A stretch of DNA of 64,000 nt from an uncultured Actinomyces sp. (GTDB lineage Bacteria > Actinomycetota > Actinomycetes > Actinomycetales > Actinomycetaceae): NCBI GenBank assembly GCA_900541895.1, contig UWSI01000006.1:8065-72064 (forward strand), read 5' to 3'. Every line of letters starts with the position of its first letter. The first letter of the stretch is position 1. Under the pieces are notes generated by a model that did not search any database, was not told where the DNA came from, and was given only the letters and a program-made list of their open reading frames with translations. Below are positions 30,915-39,654 of this stretch, piece by piece. The translations under genes were made by a program, and so were the position numbers.

Positions 30915-32778
30915 CGCGTTCGACCTCGGTTTGGAGGAAGTTCTGGGTGAATGAGGGCAGGTGGTACCAGAACTGTTCCTCGCCATTCCAGAGGTAGTGA
31001 ACTCCCGGGTCGGCCATCCGCATGGAATCGGTGTTGGGATCGTAGGAAGTCACAACCAAGATGTGGGAGAAGGTCGAGTTGGGGTGACCGTTATAGTGGG
31101 GGCCTCCTCGACGTTCCTGGGCATCAACAGCGGTGGGGAGTCCCTTGCGGAAGGAGCTCTTTACCGAATCTCGCACCTGATCAACCGAGGGAGTGTGAAT
31201 CGTGGTGTAAGCATCACGGCCCAACCAGCGATTCATCCCATATTCAAAACGACGATCGTGGAAGCTCGTGTAGCCGTAGCCCACAGTGTTCATGTAGTCG
31301 CGGCTGGCTACGGCGTTAATACTCAAAGGGACACCCTGAGCGGAATAATGTGCCCCAATCGCGTTGAGGATCATCCAACCACTGGTCGGGCCGCAGAAAT
31401 AGTTATTAGGCTGCCCGGCCCACGTGACGTTGAAGTCGTGGGCTTTTTCTAGGACACCGTGCTCAAAGTTCTGCTTATGGCGGTTGCCGTCCCAGTAAGC
31501 CTCAGAGGTTGGGTAGCCCAAGTGGCCGCGCTCATACCCGTGATTACCGTATTCGGCAAGCAAATCAGATGTGACAGCGTGTGAGCCGGAGCGCGGCGAC
31601 CAATATGCGGTTCCGCCTTGGAAACGTTGATACACGCCCCCATTAGCCGTAGCGGTTTCGTCAGAGAGCGGATAACCGAGTTCCCCACGTTCCCAGTTGT
31701 AATAAGCGTAGGTTCCCATGATCGCATCGTGGACAAAATAAGAATCCGAACCGGGGTGCCAGTAAGCGGTGGCTGACTGGAACGTCTGGAAAACGCCGCC
31801 GTTTGCGGAAGGCGTTTCGTTACTGGTCGGGTAACCAAAACGCCCCCATTCATATCCGGCGCGCCCGTATGCGCCCAACACGGCACCATGCACGTAATAG
31901 CTGCCAGTGCGGGGGTGCCAATAGGCAGTGCCACCTTGGAAGGTCTGATACACGCCACCACCCGCCGTAGCGGTCTCTTCGCCCGTCGGGTAACCCATCT
32001 GGCCGCGTTCCCAGCCCTGAGCTTCCCATAGGTTACGGATACCGCCAGTCACCCTATGCGCGCCGGTCGACGGGTGGAAATAGATCGAGCCACCAGTGAA
32101 GTGCTGGTAGGTGCCGCCGTTCGCAGCGTCCTTCATCTCATCGTTGAGAGGCCACCCGAGCGAGCGACCTTCTGTTTCTGCGGCCTTGTAGCGCTCAAGG
32201 ATTTTGCCCCATATGGGGTGGGACCCGCCCTGGCTGCTCCAACGAATTTCGCCGTTCTCATAGGTTTGAACTGCGCCGCGAATCCCCGCGATCGTCTGGT
32301 TCTCTTCATCAGAAGTTGGGAAACCGAGGGGGCCGTTTTCCCATTTGTGTGCGCTGTAGGCTTCGTGGATTCCGTCGCGCGAGGCGTGTGCACCGTACTG
32401 AGGGGTCCAGTAGATTTGGCCGCCGCGGTAAAACTGGATGAAAGCACCGTCACGAAGGGGCACCAGTGAAGAGGTGGCAACGCCAAGTACTCCGTTTTCT
32501 CCGCCTAATTCCTGCCAGTGCTGGCGAATGACATCAGCGGGGGAGAACGGTGCGGGGGGGGGTGCGGTAATCGCGGCAGTGGTGGGCGTGGCCTCGCTTG
32601 GGGTTGCGTGTGCCGAGGCCGTGGGGGAGGCCGAAGGCGTTGCCTCGCTGGCCGCGGTGCTGACTGACGGGGAGGGGGATGGTGAAGCGGAAGAGGGATC
32701 TGCGTGTGTTGTAGGGGCAAGTGCAAGTGCAAACAGCACTGACACCGCACAGGTCGATGCGATAGATGAATGCTTCAT
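30877..32778 (-). CDS. secreted LGFP-repeat protein with C-terminal C39-like cysteine peptidase domain
   Basis: An exported 633-residue protein. A Sec signal peptide (residues 1-26, cleavage near THA-DP) is followed by a Ser/Pro/Thr/Ala-rich linker (27-90), seven LGFP-type repeats (about 90-440; cores NGVLGVAT, NGPLGFPTSDE, RSLGWPLNDE, GQMGYPTGEE, GRFGYPTSNE, GELGYPLSDE, GHLGYPTSEA), and a papain-like domain with Cys462 (NNYFCGPTSG), His572 (TFSHILVVTSYD) and Asp590 (ADPG). LGFP repeats bind wall polysaccharide in corynebacteria, so the peptidase is probably displayed on the wall. CAGGAGA precedes the ATG. It heads the lipoprotein-LCP-LCP operon and is divergent from the galactan genes. Confidence 0.9.
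   Translation of the reverse strand: MKHSSIASTCAVSVLFALALAPTTHADPSSASPSPSPSVSTAASEATPSASPTASAHATPSEATPTTAAITAPPPAPFSPADVIRQHWQELGGENGVLGVATSSLVPLRDGAFIQFYRGGQIYWTPQYGAHASRDGIHEAYSAHKWENGPLGFPTSDEENQTIAGIRGAVQTYENGEIRWSSQGGSHPIWGKILERYKAAETEGRSLGWPLNDEMKDAANGGTYQHFTGGSIYFHPSTGAHRVTGGIRNLWEAQGWERGQMGYPTGEETATAGGGVYQTFQGGTAYWHPRTGSYYVHGAVLGAYGRAGYEWGRFGYPTSNETPSANGGVFQTFQSATAYWHPGSDSYFVHDAIMGTYAYYNWERGELGYPLSDETATANGGVYQRFQGGTAYWSPRSGSHAVTSDLLAEYGNHGYERGHLGYPTSEAYWDGNRHKQNFEHGVLEKAHDFNVTWAGQPNNYFCGPTSGWMILNAIGAHYSAQGVPLSINAVASRDYMNTVGYGYTSFHDRRFEYGMNRWLGRDAYTTIHTPSVDQVRDSVKSSFRKGLPTAVDAQERRGGPHYNGHPNSTFSHILVVTSYDPNTDSMRMADPGVHYLWNGEEQFWYHLPSFTQNFLQTEVERDGREHIGIYTAR
31480..32510 (-). repeat. seven tandem LGFP-type protein repeats
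   Basis: Seven imperfect units of roughly 50 residues each contain a Gly-Phe/Tyr/Trp-Pro core plus QTFQGGTAYWHPRTG-like segments. Units 4-6 are the most alike (GGVYQTFQGGTAYW, GGVFQTFQSATAYW, GGVYQRFQGGTAYW), which suggests recent duplication. Boundaries are approximate. Confidence 0.8.
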
Positions 32779-32896
32779 GAAGAAGTCTCCTGGGGGGCAA
32801 AGAGAAACTTACTCTTCAAACACTCTAGCCGAATAATATTCAGAATTTATGTTCATTACTTGGCATATACCTCACATTTGCCCGTAGGCTTATCCC
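32779..32896. promoter_or_regulatory. divergent promoter region: LGFP operon / galactan cluster
   Basis: TAGGCT (32885-32890) sits six bases before the ATG at 32897, with TTGGCA (32860-32865) as a distant -35, so the first galactan gene is probably leaderless. The minus strand has TAGAGT as a possible -10 for the LGFP gene. A GAATA-A-TATTC symmetry (32831-32841) lies between and could serve both sides. Confidence 0.45.
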
Positions 32897-33910
32897 ATGA
32901 GCAATCCAACCGTCATCGCCGTCGTCGTTGCATGGAACCGAGCACAGCTTTTGCGTGAAACCTTGGACGGCCTTGCCTCGCAGACCCGGCCATTGGATGG
33001 AGTCGTCGTTGTTGATAATGCTTCCAGTGATGAAACCCCCCAGCTCATAGCTTCGCATCCTGCCGTCACCAATGTTGTGACGCTTCCGCAAAATTACGGA
33101 GGTGCTGGCGGCTTTGCCGCAGGAATTGCCAGGGCAATGACTTTGGGTGCCGACCTCGTGTGGATCATGGATGATGACACGATCCCGACTCCTACTGCCC
33201 TTGAGGTGTTGCTACGAACTCGCGAGGAATACCCAGGTGTCCCCGCCGTTTTAGCGTGCCGAGCCGATTGGATTGACGGACGCGAACACCCAATGAATGC
33301 GCCTCGCGAACGCTTCTTGATTTCCCGGCAGCTGCGTGAACACGCCGCTGCTGTTGGAGCGCGTCAGATTCGCACGGCCTCCTTCGTGGCGATCATGATC
33401 GATGCTCGCGCGATTGAGGAAGAAGGGCTTCCTGAAGCCGCCTACTTCTTGTGGAATGACGACTTTGAATACACCGCGCGCCTTCTCAAGGGAAGAGTGG
33501 GACTTTACGTGGATGGGGCACGTGTCGAGCATCGGACGAAGACCTTCGGAAACTCCACTGCCGATCCCGGCCCGCGTTTCTACAACGAAGTTCGTAACAA
33601 AGTCTGGGCGCTTGGAACTTCTTCCGGCTTTGGCCTTTTTGATCGCTGCGCTTTTGGAGCTGCCACTGCGCTTCGCTGGGCAAAGATGATTGCCGCCTCG
33701 GCTGACCGCGAAGCTGCGCTCGGATACCTGCGTGAGGGGCTTCGTGATGCCTGGCGGCCGCCGTTGCGCTCCAGTGAAATCCTTCATCTCACCGAGGTTG
33801 CCGATGAAGTGGCTGCTCTTGAACAGGGACGGCGCGCTTGTGGGTGCGGCTGCGGGTGCTCATCATCTAGCCCTGAGACGCGTGGCTGCTCAGAGGGGGA
33901 GCCTCGATGA
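32897..33910 (+). CDS. GT2 glycosyltransferase, GlfT1-like (galactan initiation)
   Basis: This GT-A enzyme has 337 residues. Residues 1-230 contain AVVVAWNRAQLLRETLDGL, VVVVDNASSDETP, NYGGAGGFAAGI, the metal-binding WIMDDDTIP and the late acceptor motif FLWNDDFEYTARL. The GGAGGFA segment and the WNDDFEY motif resemble mycobacterial GlfT1/WbbL-type transferases that act on a lipid-linked acceptor. The C-terminal 30 residues are odd, with six Cys alternating with Gly (ACGCGCGC) then Ser. The stop overlaps the next ATG (ATGA), which supports the annotated frame. The sugar is inferred as Galf from the cluster; rhamnose is an alternative. Confidence 0.85.
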   Translation: MSNPTVIAVVVAWNRAQLLRETLDGLASQTRPLDGVVVVDNASSDETPQLIASHPAVTNVVTLPQNYGGAGGFAAGIARAMTLGADLVWIMDDDTIPTPTALEVLLRTREEYPGVPAVLACRADWIDGREHPMNAPRERFLISRQLREHAAAVGARQIRTASFVAIMIDARAIEEEGLPEAAYFLWNDDFEYTARLLKGRVGLYVDGARVEHRTKTFGNSTADPGPRFYNEVRNKVWALGTSSGFGLFDRCAFGAATALRWAKMIAASADREAALGYLREGLRDAWRPPLRSSEILHLTEVADEVAALEQGRRACGCGCGCSSSSPETRGCSEGEPR

Positions 33911-34770
33911 CAGTCACAAAATTTTCGGTTCTGCTCCCTGTCTATGCAGGGGATCAGCCGGAGTTCTTCTTCCGTGCAGTTTCCAGCGCGACGCGCGAAC
34001 AGGAGTTGCGCCCACGCCAGTTGGTTGTTGTGTGCGATGGTCCCATCCCTGAAGAGATTTCGGAATTTCTTCACCGCGCTGCGCGAGGGGAAGAAACCGA
34101 AATTTTGGGAAACACAGATGTCAGGGTCGTCCGGCTCAAGCGCAATATGGGACTGGCGAATGCCTTGAATATTGGCCTGGCACATTGTTCGTATGAAATT
34201 GTTGCGCGCGTTGATGCTGACGATATTTCGCTTCCCCGTCGTTTCGCAGTCCAGGTTCCCCTCGTCGAGGCCGGCTTGGGCTTGCTGGGCTCAGCAATTC
34301 AAGAATTCAGCGATGACGAGGCCGAGGGCGGGATGGTCCGGACTATGCCGACCAGCGAAGAAGAGATCCGTCGGGTCATTTCCTACCGCTCTCCCTTCGC
34401 ACATCCTTCAGTTGTTTACCGCAAGAGTGCAGTTGAATCAGTCGGAGGATATGAGCACCTTCAGCTGATGGAGGACTACTTGCTTTTTGCACGGATGGTT
34501 GCAGCGGGAATTCCATGCGCGAATGTGCCAGAGGTTCTTGTTCGCTATCGCGTGGGATCCGGCGCATATAAGAGGCGCGGCGGGGCGCAGATGCTGCGCT
34601 CAGAGATGCGCCTTCAAAACCTTTTGCTCAGTGAAGGAATCGTGTCCAAGGCTCAATACTCGCGAAACCTTGCCATCCGTGGGGCCTATCGGTTGATTCC
34701 TACACAACTTCGACAAACTCTCTATCGAGGGGTTGGAAAACTTCGCTGGTTCGTGTCGAAAGACCAATGA
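33907..34770 (+). CDS. GT2 glycosyltransferase (AmsE-like)
   Basis: A 287-residue inverting GT-A transferase with FSVLLPVYAGDQPEFF, LVVVCDGP, NMGLANALNIGL, the metal motif RVDADDIS, PFAHPSVVYRKS and the acceptor-side MEDYLLFARM. It lacks membrane helices. Its C-terminal 60 residues are basic and may bind the membrane. It is co-translated with the upstream GT. A galactosyl or rhamnosyl transfer in early steps of the wall polymer is inferred; donor specificity is not visible. Confidence 0.88.
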   Translation: MTVTKFSVLLPVYAGDQPEFFFRAVSSATREQELRPRQLVVVCDGPIPEEISEFLHRAARGEETEILGNTDVRVVRLKRNMGLANALNIGLAHCSYEIVARVDADDISLPRRFAVQVPLVEAGLGLLGSAIQEFSDDEAEGGMVRTMPTSEEEIRRVISYRSPFAHPSVVYRKSAVESVGGYEHLQLMEDYLLFARMVAAGIPCANVPEVLVRYRVGSGAYKRRGGAQMLRSEMRLQNLLLSEGIVSKAQYSRNLAIRGAYRLIPTQLRQTLYRGVGKLRWFVSKDQ

Positions 34771-34794
34771 CGCGATCTGTCCAGTTCTTTCGCT

Positions 34795-34800
34795 TATACT
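34795..34800 (+). promoter_or_regulatory. candidate -10 (TATACT) upstream of glf
   Basis: TATACT lies 25 nt before the glf ribosome-site/start region, in the 55-bp gap behind the second GT. No -35 match is seen at the proper distance. glf may have its own start in addition to read-through. Confidence 0.4.
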
Positions 34801-34825
34801 GACTGGGATTGAAAGGAGTTCGACC

Positions 34826-35992
34826 GTGAACTATGACCTCGTTGTCGTCGGATCTGGCCTTTTCGGCCTGACAATTGCTGAGCAGGCCGCATCCCGCTGG
34901 GGCCTCCGCGTCGCAATCGTTGAGCGTCGCTCACACCTTGGTGGCAATGCCTACTCTGAGATTGATCCGGAAACCGGTATCGAAGTCCATAAGTACGGCG
35001 CACACCTCTTCCACACCTCCAATGAGCGCGTGTGGGAGTATGTCAATCGTTTCACCTCCTTCACTTCTTACGTTCACCGCGTATGGACCACCGTTGACGG
35101 TGTTGTCTACCCGATGCCCGTGAACCTGGGAACCATTAACCAGTTCTTCTCCGCCGCCTACGGCCCGGACGAGGCCCGCGCGCTGATTGCCCAGCAGGCG
35201 GCAGAAGTTGACGGCCAAGAGATCACTGACTTCGAGTCCAAGGGCGTTTCCCTGGTTGGTCGTCCCCTCTTCGAGGCTTTCTTCAAGAACTACACGGCTA
35301 AGCAATGGCAGACCGATCCCAAGGATCTTCCCGCCTCGATCATTTCGCGTCTTCCCGTGCGTTACAACTACGATTCGCGCTACTTCAACGATAAGTACGA
35401 AGGTCTGCCGGTAGATGGCTACACCGCGTGGATGGAACGCATGGTGGCCTCGGACCTGATTGACGTTTACTTGGATACCGACTTCTTCGATCCCGAAAAC
35501 CCGCTGAACAAGGCCGCGGTTGTCGGCAAGGTTCCGGTTGTTTACACCGGCCCGGTCGATCGCTACTTCGACTACTCGGCAGGTGACCTGTCCTGGCGCA
35601 CCGTCGACTTCGAAAAGGAAGTCGTCGATACCGGTGACTACCAGGGCTGCTCCGTCATGAACTACGGCGATATCGACGTTCCTTTCACGCGAATCATCGA
35701 ATTCCGCCACTTCCACCCCGAGCGTGACTACCAGGACAAGAAGACCGTGATTTTCCGCGAGTTCTCTCGCTTTGCTGATCACGGCGATGAGCCCTACTAC
35801 CCGGTGAACACCGCACAGGATCGCGAGCGCCTCGAGCAATACCGTAAGCTTATGAAGAATGAAGACCGTGTCTTCTTCGGCGGCCGCCTGGGTACCTACA
35901 AGTACCTGGATATGCACATGGCCATCGCTTCGGCACTGACGATGCTCGATAACGAGCTTGCCCCCTTGTTCGAGGATGGGACCACTCGTTGA
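34826..35992 (+). CDS. glf: UDP-galactopyranose mutase
   Basis: Glf converts UDP-galactopyranose to UDP-galactofuranose using reduced FAD. The 388-residue protein has the FAD motif VVGSGLFGLTIAEQAA, GGNAYSEIDPETGIEVHKYGAHLFHT, NQFFSAAYGP, FFKNYTAKQWQTDPKDLPASIISRLPVR, and the C-terminal FFGGRLGTYKYLDMHMAI. The start is the GTG at 34826, which follows AAGGAG by 7 nt; an in-frame ATG at 34733 lies inside the preceding gene. Codons are strongly biased, suggesting high expression. It is coupled to the exporter permease gene (TTGA overlap). Its presence shows that the organism makes Galf. Confidence 0.97.
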   Translation: MNYDLVVVGSGLFGLTIAEQAASRWGLRVAIVERRSHLGGNAYSEIDPETGIEVHKYGAHLFHTSNERVWEYVNRFTSFTSYVHRVWTTVDGVVYPMPVNLGTINQFFSAAYGPDEARALIAQQAAEVDGQEITDFESKGVSLVGRPLFEAFFKNYTAKQWQTDPKDLPASIISRLPVRYNYDSRYFNDKYEGLPVDGYTAWMERMVASDLIDVYLDTDFFDPENPLNKAAVVGKVPVVYTGPVDRYFDYSAGDLSWRTVDFEKEVVDTGDYQGCSVMNYGDIDVPFTRIIEFRHFHPERDYQDKKTVIFREFSRFADHGDEPYYPVNTAQDRERLEQYRKLMKNEDRVFFGGRLGTYKYLDMHMAIASALTMLDNELAPLFEDGTTR

Positions 35993-36867
35993 GTAACATC
36001 GCATCGCAGCAATTCCAAACCCCGGGCAAGTCATCGGGGCTGATCGAGGTTTTCCGTCAGCCCTACCTGACCAGCCTGATCGTTCATAAGGAACTGCGAG
36101 CTCGCTATCGCGGCTCGATCTTTGGAATGCTGTGGAGCTACGCGAAGCCGTTGACCCAATTTTTGGTCTTCTACTTTGCGCTTGGTGTTTTCATGAAGAT
36201 GAACCGCGCCGTGGAGAACTATGTCATTTACATGTTCTCCGGTGTGGTTCTCATGAACTATTTCTCGGAAGTTTTTGGCAACGCAACCCGCTCTGTTGTC
36301 GGCAACGCTCCGCTGGTGAAGAAGATCTATCTTCCCCGTGAACTCTTCCCGATGTCGGCCATGTGGGTCGCCCTTGTGCACTTCCTCCCACAGGTTGCTG
36401 TTCTTTTCGTCGGTGCACTCCTTTTCGGCTGGCATCCGACGGTGTGGGGAGTTTTGGCAATCCTTGCGGCCTTCCTCATCGTGTCAATGTTTGCACTGGG
36501 AATTGGCCTTTTCTCTGGTGCACTCAACGTGTTCTACCGCGATTCAGAGAACTTCGTTGACCTGATCTTGATGATGGCTACGTGGGTGTCTCCCGTTTTG
36601 TACACGTGGTTTAGTGTGCGCGACGTTCTGGATGCCCACGGCCTGCACTGGCTGTGGTGGGTGTACGAGGCCAATCCGCTGACTATTGCGGTTGAGCTTT
36701 TCCACTACGGTTTCTGGCAGCCGACCCTAGTTGATGCTGCCGCGAATCCCTACCTTCCCAATCTGGGGCTCTGGACGGGAATTGCTCTGCTGATTTCTCT
36801 AGGCGCTGTTATCTTTGGCGAAGTCTCTTTCAGGCGCATGGATCCCAAGTTTGCTCAGGAGCTGTGA
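35989..36867 (+). CDS. ABC-2 polysaccharide exporter permease (Wzm-like)
   Basis: This membrane half of an ABC exporter flips lipid-linked polysaccharide. The 292-residue protein starts with an amphipathic ELRARYRGSIFGMLWSYAKP segment typical of Wzm/RfbA and has about six helices. The TTG start overlaps the glf stop (TTGA). The ATPase gene follows with a one-base overlap. In mycobacteria an equivalent pair (Rv3781/Rv3783) exports galactan with GlfT1 next to it, so galactan is the likely cargo here. Confidence 0.92.
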   Translation: MSNIASQQFQTPGKSSGLIEVFRQPYLTSLIVHKELRARYRGSIFGMLWSYAKPLTQFLVFYFALGVFMKMNRAVENYVIYMFSGVVLMNYFSEVFGNATRSVVGNAPLVKKIYLPRELFPMSAMWVALVHFLPQVAVLFVGALLFGWHPTVWGVLAILAAFLIVSMFALGIGLFSGALNVFYRDSENFVDLILMMATWVSPVLYTWFSVRDVLDAHGLHWLWWVYEANPLTIAVELFHYGFWQPTLVDAAANPYLPNLGLWTGIALLISLGAVIFGEVSFRRMDPKFAQEL

Positions 36868-37595
36868 TGACTGAAGTTATTCGTGTTGATGATGTTGTCA
36901 AAGAATTCGCACTGCGCAATACGCACACCTTGAAAGACCGTTTGGTCTGGAGCCTTACGGGGCGTCGCAACCAGCTGGTGAATCATTTCCGCGCACTCAA
37001 CCATGTGAGTTTCTCGGTTGAGCAGGGGGATTCGATCGGTCTGATCGGCTTCAATGGTTCCGGTAAGTCGACAATGCTTAAGCTTATTTCAGGAGTCATC
37101 ACTCCGGATGAGGGCTCGGTGGGCTACCGAGGACGTATGGCTGGCCTCATCGAAGTCGGCGCCGGCTTCCACCCAGACCTAACAGGCCGCGAGAATGTTT
37201 TTCTTAACGGCGCGATCCTAGGCATGAGTAAAGAGCAGATTGAAGCTGCCTTTGACGATATTGTTGCTTTTTCGGAAATTGAGAAGTTCATTGACACCGA
37301 GGTGAAGTTCTACTCCTCGGGTATGTTCTTGCGTTTGGCTTTCGCCGTTGCAGTCCACACCAGCCCGGACATCTTCTTGGTTGATGAGATTTTGGCTGTG
37401 GGCGACGAGCCCTTCCAACGCAAGTGCCTTGACCGTATCCATGAGATGCAGGAGCAGGGGACATCGCTGGTGATTGTCAGCCACGACCTTGACCTGATTG
37501 CGCGCCTGTGCAATAGGGGAGTGCTGCTGCACCATGGTGAACTTCTTGTTGATGGAAGCGCGCAAGAAGCAGTCGATCGACTGCGTTCCCTTTGA
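36867..37595 (+). CDS. ABC polysaccharide exporter ATPase (Wzt-like, short form)
   Basis: This nucleotide-binding partner of the permease has 242 residues. It has Walker A FNGSGKST, Q-loop region LIEVGAGFHPDLTGRENV (the Wzt/TagH-specific segment), a signature replaced by FYSSGMFLRLAFAV as in this family, Walker B IFLVDEILAVGD and H-loop IVSHD. There is no C-terminal glycan-binding domain, so cargo recognition is not length-gated as in Wzt of O9a. The ATG at 36867 shares its A with the permease stop; a GTG three bases earlier is possible. Confidence 0.93.
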   Translation: MTEVIRVDDVVKEFALRNTHTLKDRLVWSLTGRRNQLVNHFRALNHVSFSVEQGDSIGLIGFNGSGKSTMLKLISGVITPDEGSVGYRGRMAGLIEVGAGFHPDLTGRENVFLNGAILGMSKEQIEAAFDDIVAFSEIEKFIDTEVKFYSSGMFLRLAFAVAVHTSPDIFLVDEILAVGDEPFQRKCLDRIHEMQEQGTSLVIVSHDLDLIARLCNRGVLLHHGELLVDGSAQEAVDRLRSL

Positions 37596-37625
37596 TACCT
37601 CGCACCTAGATCAGGAGATAGAAGT

Positions 37626-39632
37626 ATGGGTTGGAGTTCGCTCCTCGTTCCGGCTCTTGTCTTAGCGTTGATTCTTTATGTTCCGGGAATCCTTGTGAAC
37701 GCCTTGCTGTTCCGTTCCCGGGTGCTCACTATTGCTTTTGCACCACTGACTGGTGCAGCGGTATTGGGTGCTGCTTCCTTAGTTTCTGGTTTTAAACCCG
37801 GAGTCTGGGGCTTAGGGCTTGTTGTTGCGGTGTCGCTAGCGACCATGCTCCTTGTTGCAGGACTTTCCTTCCTTGGAGGACGCCGCCCTTACGACTGGGT
37901 AGCTAGTTTCGCTCATCTCTTCTCGCTGTCGAATCTGCGTGGCCTTCTGGTCACACTTCTGTGTCTGGGAATTAACGCGGGGGTCGTTCTCTTTGTCTTC
38001 CTTCGCTCGTTCCGCTCAGCAGATGCAATTCTTTATTCGTATGACACGCCTTTCCATATGGCTGTCATTCGTTGGATTCTCGACTCTGGCGATGCGTCTT
38101 CCCTTCACAGTGCGACGGTTGATGGCACGATCGGTTCTCATTTCTATCCCGCGCTCTGGCATGGCTGGGTCTCCTTAGCTCTTTCTGTGCTCAACACATC
38201 GATGATGCAGGCAATCAATGCATCGACGCTTGTTGTTCTGCTCTTCGTTTGGCCTCTTTCTGCCAGCCTCCTTACTTTTGCGGTCTTCTCGAAGAAATTT
38301 GACCTTGCCCCGCAGCTTGCAATTGCGATTGCCGGTCTTTTCGGGTCGTACCCATGGGGCTTTTTAACATTTGGTGTCCTATATTCGAATTTCTTTGCGT
38401 ACTCGTTAACACCCGCTTATCTCGCTGCGATTGTTCTTCTTGTCCGTGGTCTTCGGTTAAAGACGCTTGCACCAGGTGGACTCGTTGCCTACCTACTTCT
38501 GTTGATTGGAGGTTTTGCAGCGATCGCCCTGGCGCAACCGAACTCTGTTTTCACCATCGCAGTGATGATTTTCCCCTTCCTGTTCTTTAGCGCCTGGAAG
38601 GTTTGTGCGAAGCGATCGGTATGGCTGGCGCTTACTGTCTGCACTTCGCTGCTTGTCGCAGCGGCCGGTATCTGGGTTGCGCTCTATAAAGCGCCTTTCA
38701 TGCGCCGAACCGTTACATGGGTGTGGCATTCTTTCCAAACACCCGCAGAATCACTTCGCGCAGTGGCAACTTTGTCGATGAATGCAACCGATGGCGAATA
38801 CGGCGGAGAAATCGTCCTTGCGGTCTTCGTTCTTCTTGGGCTTCTTGTCGCTTTGCTTCGCAGGAAGGCTTGGATCGTCTTCTCTTACCTTGCAGTCGCG
38901 AGCCTATACGTACTGTGCGCAGCCTTCGAAGGACGCTTCCGTAATGTCGCAACTGGATTCTGGTATCACGATTCATTCCGGCCTGCTGGCGCGATGTGTA
39001 TCCTTGCGGTTGCTTTGGCAGCCTATGCTCTCTCATCCGGTGTTTCCACAGTGTCGAAACTTGTCGAGAACACCGCTTCGACATCTGTAAAACGAGGAAT
39101 CGTTGCTGGAACATCAATTGTTTTGATCGCAGCGGTAGTTGTACTCACCCTCGCATCTTCGAATATCGCGTATCGTGAAAAGATGCTCGCACAGATGAGC
39201 GCTGACGTCGCAACGAAGTACACCGACACCGAAGAACTCGCATTCATGGAGAAGGCCCGCTCGATTGTCGGTACTGACACAAAGGTCATGAATGATCCAT
39301 TCGACGGGTCAATGTTCGCCTACGGTGTTGAAGGATTGCCCGTCGTTTTCCCTGCAATGCCTGGGAACTGGATTGGATCACCAAATCCTGAATCTGAATA
39401 TCTAAAAGACCATCTTGATGCGGTTGCAACGGATTCAGCTAAGGTTTGTCCGATGCTTCGCGACCTTGATGTGCACTATGTGATGGTCCTTGAACGTCAT
39501 AAGCAGATTTTTGATGAACCGCACCCGTGGCTAGGAGTTCGAAATATTACTCCACAGACCCCGGGATTTGAGACTGTGCTCCAACAAGGCCCCTATAGTC
39601 TCTACAAGATCACCGCTTGCGGACTTGACTAA
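37626..39632 (+). CDS. large multi-pass membrane protein, DUF6541-like, probable GT-C-type role in wall polysaccharide
   Basis: This 668-residue protein has about 13 hydrophobic segments and an outward C-terminal domain of some 140 residues (TDTEELAFMEKARSIVGTDTKV to the end). The layout of many helices, a loop YDTPFHMAVIRWIL after a membrane segment, and an extracytoplasmic tail fits DUF6541/GT-C-like proteins of actinobacterial envelope clusters. A GT-C enzyme using polyprenyl-phosphate sugars would match the downstream GT2-GtrA pair (inference). AGGAG precedes the ATG. No catalytic motif is certain. The gene has somewhat higher AT than its neighbours. Confidence 0.75.
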   Translation: MGWSSLLVPALVLALILYVPGILVNALLFRSRVLTIAFAPLTGAAVLGAASLVSGFKPGVWGLGLVVAVSLATMLLVAGLSFLGGRRPYDWVASFAHLFSLSNLRGLLVTLLCLGINAGVVLFVFLRSFRSADAILYSYDTPFHMAVIRWILDSGDASSLHSATVDGTIGSHFYPALWHGWVSLALSVLNTSMMQAINASTLVVLLFVWPLSASLLTFAVFSKKFDLAPQLAIAIAGLFGSYPWGFLTFGVLYSNFFAYSLTPAYLAAIVLLVRGLRLKTLAPGGLVAYLLLLIGGFAAIALAQPNSVFTIAVMIFPFLFFSAWKVCAKRSVWLALTVCTSLLVAAAGIWVALYKAPFMRRTVTWVWHSFQTPAESLRAVATLSMNATDGEYGGEIVLAVFVLLGLLVALLRRKAWIVFSYLAVASLYVLCAAFEGRFRNVATGFWYHDSFRPAGAMCILAVALAAYALSSGVSTVSKLVENTASTSVKRGIVAGTSIVLIAAVVVLTLASSNIAYREKMLAQMSADVATKYTDTEELAFMEKARSIVGTDTKVMNDPFDGSMFAYGVEGLPVVFPAMPGNWIGSPNPESEYLKDHLDAVATDSAKVCPMLRDLDVHYVMVLERHKQIFDEPHPWLGVRNITPQTPGFETVLQQGPYSLYKITACGLD

Positions 39633-39654
39633 ACGTCAACAAGACGCCCGCGGT

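Noticed and set aside
33690..34052. 120-codon open frame overlapping the end of the GlfT1-like gene, possibly a displaced C-terminus
   Set aside because: It would need a frameshift, and it runs across the start of the next GT gene, whose ATGA overlap supports the annotated stop. Kept only as a caveat in the Cys-rich tail finding.
34931..36034. 367-codon minus-strand open frame inside glf
   Set aside because: It is a shadow of the biased codons of glf; there is no recognisable protein and no promoter.
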